NCBI RefSeq assembly: GCF_016862635.1
Contig: NZ_BONI01000062.1
Coordinates: 1-58,462 of the forward strand
Reading direction: 5' to 3'
Source: Catellatospora coxensis
Lineage (GTDB): Bacteria > Actinomycetota > Actinomycetes > Mycobacteriales > Micromonosporaceae
DNA: 58,462 bases
The notes beneath the pieces were generated by a model. It did not search any database. It saw nothing but the letters and a program-made list of their open reading frames with translations, and had not been told where the DNA came from. The translations under genes were made by a program, and so were the position numbers. Below, in pieces: positions 1-8,095 of the stretch; positions within the stretch are counted from its first letter, which is position 1; every line of letters begins with the position of its first letter.

Positions 1-49
1 AAGAGTTGCGGCGCGGGGGCGGGGCGCTGCGGCGCGGCTGCCTGGTGGT

Positions 50-71
50 GTTCATGCGGGGTTCATCCATG
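50..71 (+). promoter_or_regulatory. Candidate PHO box (PhoP operator), two direct repeat units
   Basis: Two 11-nt units abut exactly: GTTCATGCGGG at 50-60 and GTTCATCCATG at 61-71. Both carry the GTTCA core and largely fit the direct-repeat consensus known for PhoP in Streptomyces (G, G/T, TCA, YYY, R, G/C, G). The site lies about 80 nt upstream of the phosphatase start, which is where activation by PhoP under phosphate limitation would be expected. The match is by eye and the link to PhoP is inferred. Confidence 0.6.
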
Positions 72-151
72 GGATGAGCGCGGCTCACCCGGGCTACCTA
101 CGTTCCGGACGACGGCACACCCTGTCGACCCGACGTATGGAGGCAACTCCC

Positions 152-2287
152 ATGAACGAATCCCGCCGCCGGCTCCCCCTGCTCGGCGGGGACGGCCACA
201 GCGGAGGCAGCCGGTCGTCCATGACCTGCCTGTACCGCTGCGGCAACGCCTGTGACCACCCGGCCCCGAACACGTCGTCGAACGAGTACTTCGGCGACGT
301 CGTGCAGGCCGAGGTGTCCCGGCGCGGCATGCTCAAGGCCGGCTCGGCCGGCGCGATCGCGCTCGGCTTCGCCGGTGCGGTAGCCGGCGCCACCGCAGCG
401 ACCCCGGCGTTCGCCGAGGCGGGCGGGGCCGGCGCGGCCGAGGAGTTCTCGCTGGAGGCGCTGACCCGCACGGGCAGGCCGACCGCGTTGACGTTCTCGC
501 CGATCCCCCCGAACACGCTGGACAACCTGGTGGTGCCCAACGGGTACGACCACAACGTGATCATCCGCTGGGGTGACGAGGTCGTGCCGGGCGCGGCGGA
601 CTTCGACCCGGCGAAGCAGAGCGCGGCCACCCAGTCGAAGCAGTTCGGCTACAACAACGACTTCGTCGCGGTGCTGCCGCTGGGCCGCGACGGCGACCGC
701 GCGCTGCTGGTCTGCAACCACGAGTACACCAACGAGGAGCTGATGTTCCCCGGGTTCGCCGGCCTGGACGGGCTCACCACCGACCAGATCCAGGCCACCA
801 TCGCCGCGCACGGCATGTCGGTCGTGGAGCTGGAGCGGGTCGGGCGCACCGGGCAGTGGGTCGTGGCCGGCAAGGGGCGGCGGCCGTACAACCGGCGCAT
901 CACCGGCCTGTCCACGGTCTTCGCGGTGACCGGCCCGGCCGCGGGCTCGGCGCTGCTGAAGACCGCCGCCGACCCGACCGGCAAGAAGGTCATCGGCACG
1001 TTCAACAACTGCGCCGGCGGCGTGACCCCGTGGGGCACGGTGCTGTCCGGCGAGGAGAACTGGAACCAGTACTTCGTCGGCGGCGACAGCGCGCCCGAGG
1101 AGGCCAAGGCCTCGCTGGCCCGGTACGGCGTCTCCACCACGGCCCGCTACCCGAGCGGCTCGCGCAAGTGGGACCGGGTCGACGCCCGGTTCGACCTGGC
1201 CGTGACCCCGAACGAGATCAACCGCCACGGCTGGATCGTCGAGGTGGACCCGTTCGACCCGGGCTCGACCCCACGCAAGCACACCGCGCTGGGCCGGTTC
1301 AAGCACGAGGGCGCGAACGTGATCGTCGCCGGCAGCGGGCACGTCGTGGCGTACATGGGCGACGACGAGCGGCACGACTACATGTACAAGTTCGTGTCGC
1401 ACAAGAAGTTCACCCGCGGCGACTCGTACTGGGCCCGCAAGCAGAACATGTCCCTGCTGGAGTCCGGCGACCTGTACGTGGCGCAGCTCGGCTACACCAG
1501 CGCCGCCGAGATCGACGGCACCGGCAAGCTGCCCAGCGACGGCGCGTTCAACGGCACCGGCGTCTGGATCCCGCTGGTCAAGGACAACAAGCCGATGGTG
1601 CCGGGCTGGACCGTCGAGCAGATCCTGGTGCACACCCGCCTCGCGGCCGACCTGGTCAACCCGACCAAGATGGACCGCCCGGAGGACGTCGAGCCGAACC
1701 CGGTCACCGGCAAGATCTACGCCGCGCTGACCAACAACACGGCCCGCGGCACCACCGGCGGCCGCAACGCGCCGGCCGACGAGGCCAACCCGCGCAACGC
1801 CAACAAGCACGGGCACATCTTCGAGATCACCGAGGACGGCGGCAACCACACCGGCACCACGTTCACCTGGGCGGTCCCGATCGTCTGCGGTGACCCGGCG
1901 GACCCGTCGACCTACTTCATGGGGTACGACAAGACCAAGGTCTCGCCGATCTCCTGCCCGGACAACCTGGCGTTCGACGGCGCGGGCAATCTGTGGATCT
2001 CCACGGACGGCAACGCGCTGCTGTCCAACGACGGACTGTTCGCGACCGCGCTGAGCGGCCCGGAGGCCGGCCACCTCAAGCAGTTCCTCACCGTGCCCCG
2101 CGGGGCCGAGGCCTGCGGCCCGTTCATCAGCGTGGACAACAGGACGGTGTTCGTCGCCCCGCAGCACCCGGGCGAGATCAGCGGCGCGTCCATGGACAAG
2201 CCGGCCAGCACCTGGCCCGACGGCGACTACGCCAAGCCGGGCATCGTCGGCGTGTGGCGGCTCGACGGCCGCCCCGTCGGCAGCTGA
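152..2287 (+). CDS. PhoX-family (DUF839) Tat-exported phosphatase
   Basis: A 711-aa protein of the PhoX alkaline phosphatase type, which releases phosphate from organic phosphoesters outside the cell using Ca/Fe cofactors. Residues 55-62 read EVSRRGML, a twin-arginine motif followed by a hydrophobic stretch ending near AFAEA at about 85-90; the Tat signal is preceded by the unusually long N-region common in this family. The block NNCAGGVTPWGTVLSGEENW in the middle is the typical PhoX signature with conserved Cys and Glu. The ATG at 152 was chosen because GGAGG sits 8 nt upstream; in-frame starts at 74 and 137 lack this. It has its own PHO box and a strong terminator, so it is probably monocistronic. 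Substrate specificity cannot be read from the sequence. Confidence 0.9.
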   Translation: MNESRRRLPLLGGDGHSGGSRSSMTCLYRCGNACDHPAPNTSSNEYFGDVVQAEVSRRGMLKAGSAGAIALGFAGAVAGATAATPAFAEAGGAGAAEEFSLEALTRTGRPTALTFSPIPPNTLDNLVVPNGYDHNVIIRWGDEVVPGAADFDPAKQSAATQSKQFGYNNDFVAVLPLGRDGDRALLVCNHEYTNEELMFPGFAGLDGLTTDQIQATIAAHGMSVVELERVGRTGQWVVAGKGRRPYNRRITGLSTVFAVTGPAAGSALLKTAADPTGKKVIGTFNNCAGGVTPWGTVLSGEENWNQYFVGGDSAPEEAKASLARYGVSTTARYPSGSRKWDRVDARFDLAVTPNEINRHGWIVEVDPFDPGSTPRKHTALGRFKHEGANVIVAGSGHVVAYMGDDERHDYMYKFVSHKKFTRGDSYWARKQNMSLLESGDLYVAQLGYTSAAEIDGTGKLPSDGAFNGTGVWIPLVKDNKPMVPGWTVEQILVHTRLAADLVNPTKMDRPEDVEPNPVTGKIYAALTNNTARGTTGGRNAPADEANPRNANKHGHIFEITEDGGNHTGTTFTWAVPIVCGDPADPSTYFMGYDKTKVSPISCPDNLAFDGAGNLWISTDGNALLSNDGLFATALSGPEAGHLKQFLTVPRGAEACGPFISVDNRTVFVAPQHPGEISGASMDKPASTWPDGDYAKPGIVGVWRLDGRPVGS

Positions 2288-2303
2288 CCCTGCTCCTACC
2301 AGC

Positions 2304-2333
2304 GGCGCTCGCGGCCTTCGGGCCGCGGGCGCC
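2304..2333 (+). terminator. Strong stem-loop terminator after the phosphatase
   Basis: A 13-bp stem (one G-T wobble) closed by a TTCG tetraloop, starting 16 nt after the phosphatase stop. It has no U-tract, as is usual in high-GC actinobacteria. It separates the phosphatase from the VOC gene. Confidence 0.75.
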
Positions 2334-2355
2334 GTTCGCGTCTAGGCTGACCGGC

Positions 2356-2739
2356 ATGACCGAGAGCATGCCCCGGCTGGAGCTGTCCGGCATCGTGCTG
2401 GACTCGCCCGACGCGCAGGCGCTGGCCGCCTTCTACGAACGGCTGCTCGGCTGGGCCCGGGAGCAGGACGAACCCGACTGGGTCAAACTGCGCGGCCCCG
2501 GCGGCGGGCCGGGCCTGTCGTTCCAGACCGAGTCGGCGTACGCACGCCCGGTGTGGCCGGCCGGCCCCGGCGAGCCGCAGATGATGGTGCACCTGGACAT
2601 CGCCGTCGACGACCTGGCGACCGCCGGGGCGCACGCCGTGGCCGCCGGCGCGACGCTCGCCGGATTTCAGCCGCAGGACGACGTCCGCGTCTTCCTCGAC
2701 CCGGCCGGCCACCCGTTCTGCCTCTTCCTGTCCGACTGA
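2356..2739 (+). CDS. VOC (glyoxalase/bleomycin-resistance) family protein
   Basis: A 127-aa single-domain protein of the vicinal oxygen chelate fold: a first beta-alpha-beta module (LELSGIVLDSPD, then ALAAFYERLLGW) and a second module from about residue 75 (MMVHLDIAVDDL) ending in VFLDPAGHPFCLFLSD, the usual C-terminal strand of these proteins. The family includes metal-dependent lyases, dioxygenases and antibiotic-binding proteins, so the exact reaction is open. The ATG at 2356 begins the first recognisable strand. Neighbours give no functional hint. Its stop codon lies inside the convergent terminator shared with the IclR gene. Confidence 0.85.
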   Translation: MTESMPRLELSGIVLDSPDAQALAAFYERLLGWAREQDEPDWVKLRGPGGGPGLSFQTESAYARPVWPAGPGEPQMMVHLDIAVDDLATAGAHAVAAGATLAGFQPQDDVRVFLDPAGHPFCLFLSD

Positions 2740-2811
2740 CCCACTACACGCGCCACCGTCGCGGTGCCTTCCCGGTCGACTGCCGGGCTGTGGACCGCCG
2801 AAGTGGGTCAG
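2736..2811. terminator. Convergent branched terminator between VOC and IclR genes
   Basis: CTGACCCACT at 2736-2745 pairs perfectly with AGTGGGTCAG at 2802-2811. The stop codons of both convergent genes lie in this 10-bp stem. The enclosed 56 nt can form two further hairpins (CACCG/CGGTG and CCCGG/CCGGG), giving a three-way junction. Bidirectional termination is inferred from position. Confidence 0.55.
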
Positions 2812-3629
2812 GCCGCGGCCGCACCGTGTGCGGCCGTCAGCGGGGCGTTGAGGGCCGCTTGAAGCGTGCGGGCAGTCGCGTGCAGCCGTTCCCGGATCAT
2901 CGGCGCCTGCTTCACCAGGTCGACCGCCGGCAGCGCGCAGGCGACCACGAAGCGCTGCGACAGGTCGCCGGCCGTCTGCACGGACACCGACGCGCAGGCC
3001 ACCCCCGGGCGGAACTGCCCGATCTCCACCTGCATGCCGCGGCGCATACCCGCCGCGATGTCAGCGTCGAGCGCCGTGTGCGAGCGCAGCGTGGCCTGGG
3101 TGAAGGCCCGCATGCCGTGCTCCTTGAGGTAGCGCTCGCGCTGCGCCTGGTCGAGCGTGGCCAGCAGGTTCTTGCCCAGCGCGGTCGCGTGCGCGCCCTC
3201 GTCGAAGCCGGGCACCAGGTCCTCGACGTGCGGCGAGCGGAAGCCCTCGGCCACGGCGGTGATCGCGATCCGGCCGTCGACGAAGCTGCCCAGGTAGTGG
3301 CTGTAGCCGATCTCGGCGCTGGCGCGGCGCAGCACCGTGCCGACCTCGGCGGGCCCGCGCATCGCGCTGACCAGCTCGCGGAAGCGATCGGCGACCGCGA
3401 GGCCCAGCGTGTACGCCCCGTCGGCGCGGCGCATCACGTAACCCTGATGGGCGAGCGTGCGCAGCATCCGGTACGCGGCGGCGATGGTGATGTCGCATCG
3501 GCGCGCGATCTGCTTGGGGGACAGCCCGGTGGGCGACTCGCCCACCACCTCCAGCACCCGCAGCGCTCGCGCCACGCTGCTGACCATGTCCGATGGCGGA
3601 ACCGCTGAGTCTCGCACCGTCACCTCCAT
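2808..3629 (-). CDS. IclR-family transcriptional regulator
   Basis: A 273-aa regulator with an N-terminal winged helix-turn-helix at about residues 15-75 (SSVARALRVLEVV, then GLSPKQIARRC and AYRMLRTLAHQGYV) followed by an IclR effector-binding domain containing GRIAITAVAEG and HATALGKNLLATL. Family members usually bind a small aromatic or organic acid and control adjacent catabolic genes. No such gene is divergent from it here, so its target is unknown. The ATG at 3629 has AGGTG 8 nt upstream; the frame stays open to 3740, but that extension is not conserved-looking and has no ribosome site. It ends tail to tail with the VOC gene. Confidence 0.88.
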   Translation of the reverse strand: MEVTVRDSAVPPSDMVSSVARALRVLEVVGESPTGLSPKQIARRCDITIAAAYRMLRTLAHQGYVMRRADGAYTLGLAVADRFRELVSAMRGPAEVGTVLRRASAEIGYSHYLGSFVDGRIAITAVAEGFRSPHVEDLVPGFDEGAHATALGKNLLATLDQAQRERYLKEHGMRAFTQATLRSHTALDADIAAGMRRGMQVEIGQFRPGVACASVSVQTAGDLSQRFVVACALPAVDLVKQAPMIRERLHATARTLQAALNAPLTAAHGAAAA

Positions 3630-3795
3630 GCAGTCGCACCTACGATATGCAAATGCACGCCTGACGTGAAGAGGCCCGACGTAACGAAATCCCTCGATCC
3701 AATCTGGACAGCGGAGACCGTCACCCACCGGCACCTTCACCCGTCCCGCGACCCCGGAAAGTTCCCCCGGCCGCGCATCGCCACCCCCGCTCTTG

Positions 3796-3860
3796 ATAGA
3801 CGATGGCCTATGACATCGAGTGGTCGTAGATCGAACTCGATGTCATAGGCCATCGTCTAT
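3796..3860. terminator. Perfect 25-bp inverted repeat downstream of polyprenyl synthase
   Basis: Arms 3796-3820 and 3836-3860 are perfectly complementary over 25 bp around a 15-nt loop. It begins about 20 nt past the polyprenyl synthase stop on the minus strand, so it probably ends the respiratory transcription unit. The right arm also contains a nested palindrome, GTCATAG, 8 nt, CTATGAC (3842-3863). A mobile or repeated element is an alternative reading. The rest of the 3630-3881 gap shows nothing else. Confidence 0.6.
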
Positions 3861-3881
3861 GACAAAACGGGGTGCGGCAGC

Positions 3882-4901
3882 TCAGCTGATGCGGTCGGCG
3901 ATGACGTCGCAGAGGGACTCCAGCGCGTCGCGGGCCGCGTTGCGGGGCAGCCCCTGCAGCTGGGCGCGGGCCTGCTCGGCGTAGCCGCGTACGGTCTCCC
4001 GGGCCCGCTTGAGCGCCACGCTGTCGCGCAGCAGCTCCAGGGCCTCGGCGTGCAGCGCGTCGTCGGTGACCGGGCCGTCGGCGAGGATCTGGCGCAGCCG
4101 CACCGCGGCCGGGTCGCTGTCGTCGGAGGCCAGCGCGTAGAGCACGGGCAGCGTGGGCACGCCCTCGCGCAGGTCGGTGCCGGGGGTCTTGCCCGACTCC
4201 GTGGACTCGCTGGAGATGTCGAGCAGGTCGTCGGAGAGCTGGAAGGCCAGCCCCAGCGTCTCGCAGTACGTGGTGAGGGCCGCGGTGACGGCCGGGGACG
4301 CGCCGGAGAACATGCCGCCGAAGGTGCCGCAGGTCGCCATCAGCGACGCGGTCTTGCCGTCGAGCACCTTGAGGTGGTGCTCGACCGGGTCGGCGTCGCG
4401 CGGGCCCACCGTCTCGGCGATCTGGCCGTGCACCAGCTGCGCGAACGTCTGCGCCTGGATGCGCACCGCGTCGGGGCCGAGGCCCGCGGCCAGCTCCGCG
4501 GCGCGGGAGAAGAGGAAGTCGCCGACGAGGATGGCCAGCGAGTTGCCCCAGCGAGCGTTGGCGCTGGGCGTGCCGCGGCGCACCAGCGCCTCGTCCATGA
4601 CGTCGTCGTGGTAGAGCGTGGCGACGTGGGTCAGCTCCAGCACCGTCGACGCGTCCACGAGTTCGGGCGCGGCGGGGTCGCCGAAGTGCGCGCAGACCGC
4701 GACCAGCATCGGCCGGAACCGCTTACCGCCGGCCTCCATCAGGTGCTTGGCGGCTTCGCTGACGAAGGGGTCCGCGGACTCGACGCACTCGCGCAGGCGG
4801 TCCTCCACCGACGCCAGGTGCGCCATCACCGAGGCTTCCAGGGCAGGGTCCTCGAACCGGACACCGGTGCTCCGGGCAGTACGACCGTTCACGCTGCTCA
4901 C
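3882..4901 (-). CDS. Polyprenyl diphosphate synthase (menaquinone side chain)
   Basis: A trans-isoprenyl diphosphate synthase that elongates allylic diphosphates with IPP. The two metal-binding Asp-rich motifs are intact, DDVMD in HVATLYHDDVMDEA and DDLLD in QLSDDLLDISSE, with GGKRFRP near the N-terminus. Its length (about 339 aa) and place behind nuoN suggest it makes the long menaquinone tail (hepta- to decaprenyl class); chain length is not readable by eye. GTG at 4901 has GAGGA just upstream. An in-frame GTG at 4931 is possible, but it would sit only 9 nt from a strong hairpin. It is the last gene of the block that starts with the menaquinone reductase and nuoA. Confidence 0.88.
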   Translation of the reverse strand: MSSVNGRTARSTGVRFEDPALEASVMAHLASVEDRLRECVESADPFVSEAAKHLMEAGGKRFRPMLVAVCAHFGDPAAPELVDASTVLELTHVATLYHDDVMDEALVRRGTPSANARWGNSLAILVGDFLFSRAAELAAGLGPDAVRIQAQTFAQLVHGQIAETVGPRDADPVEHHLKVLDGKTASLMATCGTFGGMFSGASPAVTAALTTYCETLGLAFQLSDDLLDISSESTESGKTPGTDLREGVPTLPVLYALASDDSDPAAVRLRQILADGPVTDDALHAEALELLRDSVALKRARETVRGYAEQARAQLQGLPRNAARDALESLCDVIADRIS

Positions 4902-4940
4902 CACGTCCTCACGATGCCACATGGCTCTCACATGATCGAA

Positions 4941-4978
4941 GCTCCCCCCATACCCAGTGGACGGGTCGTGGGGGGAGC
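4941..4978 (-). terminator. Stem-loop between nuoN and polyprenyl synthase
   Basis: GCTCCCCCCA (4941-4950) pairs with TGGGGGGAGC (4969-4978), with an inner ACCC/GGGT stem. It lies 17 nt after the nuoN stop and just before the polyprenyl synthase start, so it can act as the nuo terminator or as an attenuator that lowers read-through into the synthase gene. Confidence 0.65.
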
Positions 4979-4995
4979 CTCGGATTTACGCCTAC

Positions 4996-6549
4996 CTACC
5001 GGATGAAGTTGGACACGTCGGTCGTCAGGTCGAGCAGCGGACTCGGCCAGACGCCCAGCACCAGCGTGACCAGCACGCCGATCATCAGCGCGGTCGAGGT
5101 CAGCATGCCCGGGATGGAGACGCTCGGGGTCGTCTCACCGGGCTCGCTCAGCCACATCATGACGACGACCCGCAGGTACGGGAAGGCGAGGATGATGCTG
5201 CTCAGCACGCCGAAGAGCACCAGCCAGGTCTGGTCGCCGTTGATGCCCGCGCCGAACACCGCGAACTTCGCCACGAAACCGCTGGTCAGCGGGATACCCG
5301 CGAAGCCCAGCAGCAGGAAGGTGAAGACTCCGGCGAACAGCGGGGACCGCCTGCCCAGGCCCGCCCAGCGGGCCAGGTGCGTGGCCTCCCCGTCGGCGTC
5401 GCGGACCAGCGTGAGCATCGCGAAGGCCGCGATCACGAGGAAGCCGTACGCCACGAGGTAGAACAGCATGCTGCTCAGGCCCTGCTTGCCGCCGCCCAGC
5501 ACACCGACCAGCAGGTAGCCGGCGTTGGCGATGGACGAGTAGGCCAGCAGGCGCTTGAGGTCCGTCTGGGTGACCGCGAGGATCGCGCCGATCAGCATGG
5601 TCAGCACCGCGATGACGCCGAGCACCGGCGTGAACTCCCAGCCGAGCCCGTCGAAGCCGACGTAGAGCACCCGGGCCAGCGCGCCGAACGCGGCGACCTT
5701 GGTGCAGGCGGCCATGAACGCGGTGACCGCGGTCGGCGCGCCCTGGTAGACGTCGGGCGTCCAGACGTGGAACGGTGCCGCGGCGGCCTTGAACAGCAGG
5801 CCGATGGACAGCATCGCGAGGCCGATGAACAGCAGGATCGGGCTGTTCGTCGAGCCGGTCACTGAGGCGTGGATCGTCCGGAAGTCGACCGCGCCGGCGA
5901 AGCCGTAGATCATCGCGAGGCCGAACAGGAAGAACGCCGAGGCGTACGCGCCGAGCAGGAAGTACTTGAGCGCGGCCTCCTGCGACAGCAGCCGCTTGCG
6001 CCGGGCGAGCGCGCAGAGCAGGTACAGCGGGAGCGAGAAGACCTCCAGCGCCACGAACATGACCAGCAGGTTGTTCGAGGTCACGAAGAGCATCATGCCG
6101 CCGACAGCGAAGATGGCCAGCGGGTAGACCTCGGTCGCGCCCGACTCCTTGGCCGCCTGCCGGCGGTCGAGTTCCGAACCGACGGTGATCGCGGCCTGGG
6201 CCACGAACGGGCCGCCGTTCTCCAGCGTGCGCTCACCGAACAGCAGCAGCGAGACGATCGCCAGCACCAGGATCGCGCCCTGCAGGAACAGGCCGGCCTG
6301 GTCGATCGAGAGCGACAGCGCCCCGGTCAGCGCGTTGGAGTCGGTCACGTCCGGCGCGTGCAGCAGCACGGCGACCAGCGCGGCGACCAGGGCCAGCAGG
6401 CCCAGCACCAGCTGCACGGCGTTGCGCGCCCGGCGCGGCACGAACGCCTCGACGAGCACCCCGAGGCACGCCGCGCCGAACAGGATCAGCATCGGCGCCA
6501 GGGCGGCGTAGTTCAGGTCCGGCAGGTTGACGGAAAAATCTTCGCCCAT
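4996..6549 (-). CDS. nuoN: NADH-quinone oxidoreductase subunit N
   Basis: A 517-aa antiporter-like membrane subunit of respiratory complex I that takes part in proton translocation. About 14 hydrophobic segments are visible, with the family block KAAAAPFHVWTPDVYQGAPT and the discontinuous-helix region LLAYSSIANAGY. The ATG at 6549 is preferred because AGGA lies 7 nt upstream; a GTG at 6555 that overlaps the nuoM stop is too close to that site. It is the last gene of the 14-gene nuo operon. Confidence 0.96.
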   Translation of the reverse strand: MGEDFSVNLPDLNYAALAPMLILFGAACLGVLVEAFVPRRARNAVQLVLGLLALVAALVAVLLHAPDVTDSNALTGALSLSIDQAGLFLQGAILVLAIVSLLLFGERTLENGGPFVAQAAITVGSELDRRQAAKESGATEVYPLAIFAVGGMMLFVTSNNLLVMFVALEVFSLPLYLLCALARRKRLLSQEAALKYFLLGAYASAFFLFGLAMIYGFAGAVDFRTIHASVTGSTNSPILLFIGLAMLSIGLLFKAAAAPFHVWTPDVYQGAPTAVTAFMAACTKVAAFGALARVLYVGFDGLGWEFTPVLGVIAVLTMLIGAILAVTQTDLKRLLAYSSIANAGYLLVGVLGGGKQGLSSMLFYLVAYGFLVIAAFAMLTLVRDADGEATHLARWAGLGRRSPLFAGVFTFLLLGFAGIPLTSGFVAKFAVFGAGINGDQTWLVLFGVLSSIILAFPYLRVVVMMWLSEPGETTPSVSIPGMLTSTALMIGVLVTLVLGVWPSPLLDLTTDVSNFIR

Positions 6550-6551
6550 GG

Positions 6552-8093
6552 TCACTTTCCTGCTTCCACAGTGGAGGTGGCGGGCGCCGGGTCGGCCCGC
6601 TCCGGGGTGACCACGTCGGTCAGCGTGGCCTGCACCGCCGGATTGATCACATCGAGCACCGGCTTCGGGTAGAAGCCCAGCACGATCAGCAGCACGATCA
6701 GCGGGGCCACCACGATGCCCTCACGCAGCGACAGGTCGCGCTTCATCGGCGCGAGGTCGAGCAGTGCGGGGTTGGTGTTGCCCTGCGTGGTGCGCTGGAT
6801 CATCCACAGCACGTACGCCGCGGCGAGGATGATGCCGATCGTCGCGATGACCGCCACCGGCTTGTTCACCGTGAACGTCCCGATGAGCACCAGGAACTCG
6901 CTGACGAACGGGGCCAGGCCCGGCAGCGCCAGCGAGGCCATGCCCGCGATGAAGAAGATGCCCGCCAGCAGCGGCAGCAGCTTGCCCGCGCCGCCGAAGT
7001 CGGTCACCAGCGTGCTGCCGCGGCGCGCCACGAACATGCCCACGACCAGGAACAGCAGGCCGGTGGCGAGACCGTGGTTGACCATGTACAGCACCGCGCC
7101 GGAGCCGGCCTGGTAGGTGAAGGCGAAGATGCCGACGCCGATGAAGCCGAAGTGCGCGATCGAGGTGTAGCTGACCAGGCGCTTGAGGTCCTTCTGGCCG
7201 ATCGCCACCAGCGCCGCGTAGATGATGCCGATCACCGACAGGCCGATCGCCCACGGCGCGAACCAGCGCGACGCCTCCGGGAACAGCGGGAGGCAGTAGC
7301 GCAGGATGCCGAACGTGCCGACCTTGTCCATCACGCCGACCAGCAGCGCCGCGGCGCCGGCCGGAGCCGCCCCGCCGGCGTCGGGCAGCCAGGTGTGGAA
7401 CGGGAAGAACGGCGCCTTGATGGCGAACGCGATGAAGAAGCCGAGGAACAGCCACCGCTGCACGGTGGTGGTGAACTCGACGTTGGTCAGCGTCTGCCAG
7501 TCGAAGGTGTGGCCGCCGTACACCCACATGCCGATGACCGCGGCCAGCATGAGCAGGCCGCCGACCAGCGAGTAGAGGAAGAACTTCACCGCGGCGTACT
7601 GGCGCTGCTTGGCCGGCACGTCGGTGCCGAACGAGCCGATGATGAAGTACATCGGCACCAGCATGACCTCGAAGAAGAGGTAGAACAGCAGCACGTCGGC
7701 GGAGGTGAAGGTGCCGATCATGGTGCCTTCGAGCGCCAGCAGCAGGGCGAAGTACGCCGGGACGCTGCGCTTGCTCTTCTCCGCGTCGTGCCAGCTGGCC
7801 AGGATCACCAGCGGCACCAGCAGCGCGATCAGCGCGATCATCACCAGGGCGATGCCGTCGACGGCGAAGCTGAACTTCGCGCCCCACGCCGGGATCCAGG
7901 TGTAGGACTCCTGCAGCTGCAGGCGCGGGCCGCCGGGCTTGTAGGCGACCCAGGTCGCCACGCCCACCGCCAGCACCACGATCGACCAGATCAGCGCCAG
8001 CCGCTTGGCCAGCTCCGGCTTGGCCCGCGGGACGAACGCGACCGTCAGCGCGCCGATCAGCGGCGCGAGGGTCAGGATTGACAGGTATTTCAT
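6552..8093 (-). CDS. nuoM: NADH-quinone oxidoreductase subunit M
   Basis: A 513-aa proton-pumping membrane subunit of complex I. It shows many transmembrane helices, the conserved LEGTMIGTF/FEVMLVPMYFIIG region carrying the key glutamate, and KAPFFPFHTWLPDA with the conserved lysine. ATG at 8093 (MKYLSILTLAPLIGAL) is the natural start, 2 nt after the nuoL stop. The reading frame happens to stay open far upstream through nuoL, which is not coding in that frame. Confidence 0.96.
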   Translation of the reverse strand: MKYLSILTLAPLIGALTVAFVPRAKPELAKRLALIWSIVVLAVGVATWVAYKPGGPRLQLQESYTWIPAWGAKFSFAVDGIALVMIALIALLVPLVILASWHDAEKSKRSVPAYFALLLALEGTMIGTFTSADVLLFYLFFEVMLVPMYFIIGSFGTDVPAKQRQYAAVKFFLYSLVGGLLMLAAVIGMWVYGGHTFDWQTLTNVEFTTTVQRWLFLGFFIAFAIKAPFFPFHTWLPDAGGAAPAGAAALLVGVMDKVGTFGILRYCLPLFPEASRWFAPWAIGLSVIGIIYAALVAIGQKDLKRLVSYTSIAHFGFIGVGIFAFTYQAGSGAVLYMVNHGLATGLLFLVVGMFVARRGSTLVTDFGGAGKLLPLLAGIFFIAGMASLALPGLAPFVSEFLVLIGTFTVNKPVAVIATIGIILAAAYVLWMIQRTTQGNTNPALLDLAPMKRDLSLREGIVVAPLIVLLIVLGFYPKPVLDVINPAVQATLTDVVTPERADPAPATSTVEAGK

Positions 8094-8095
8094 CG

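Noticed and set aside
98-2167. Long minus-strand open frame of 689 codons opposite the phosphatase gene
   Set aside because: Arg/Gly/Val-rich low-complexity translation, typical antisense shadow in very GC-rich DNA; the plus-strand gene has signal, motifs and ribosome site.
3666-3848. Small plus-strand ORF of 60 codons between IclR and polyprenyl synthase genes
   Set aside because: It runs into the perfect inverted repeat, has no ribosome site and no protein-like composition.
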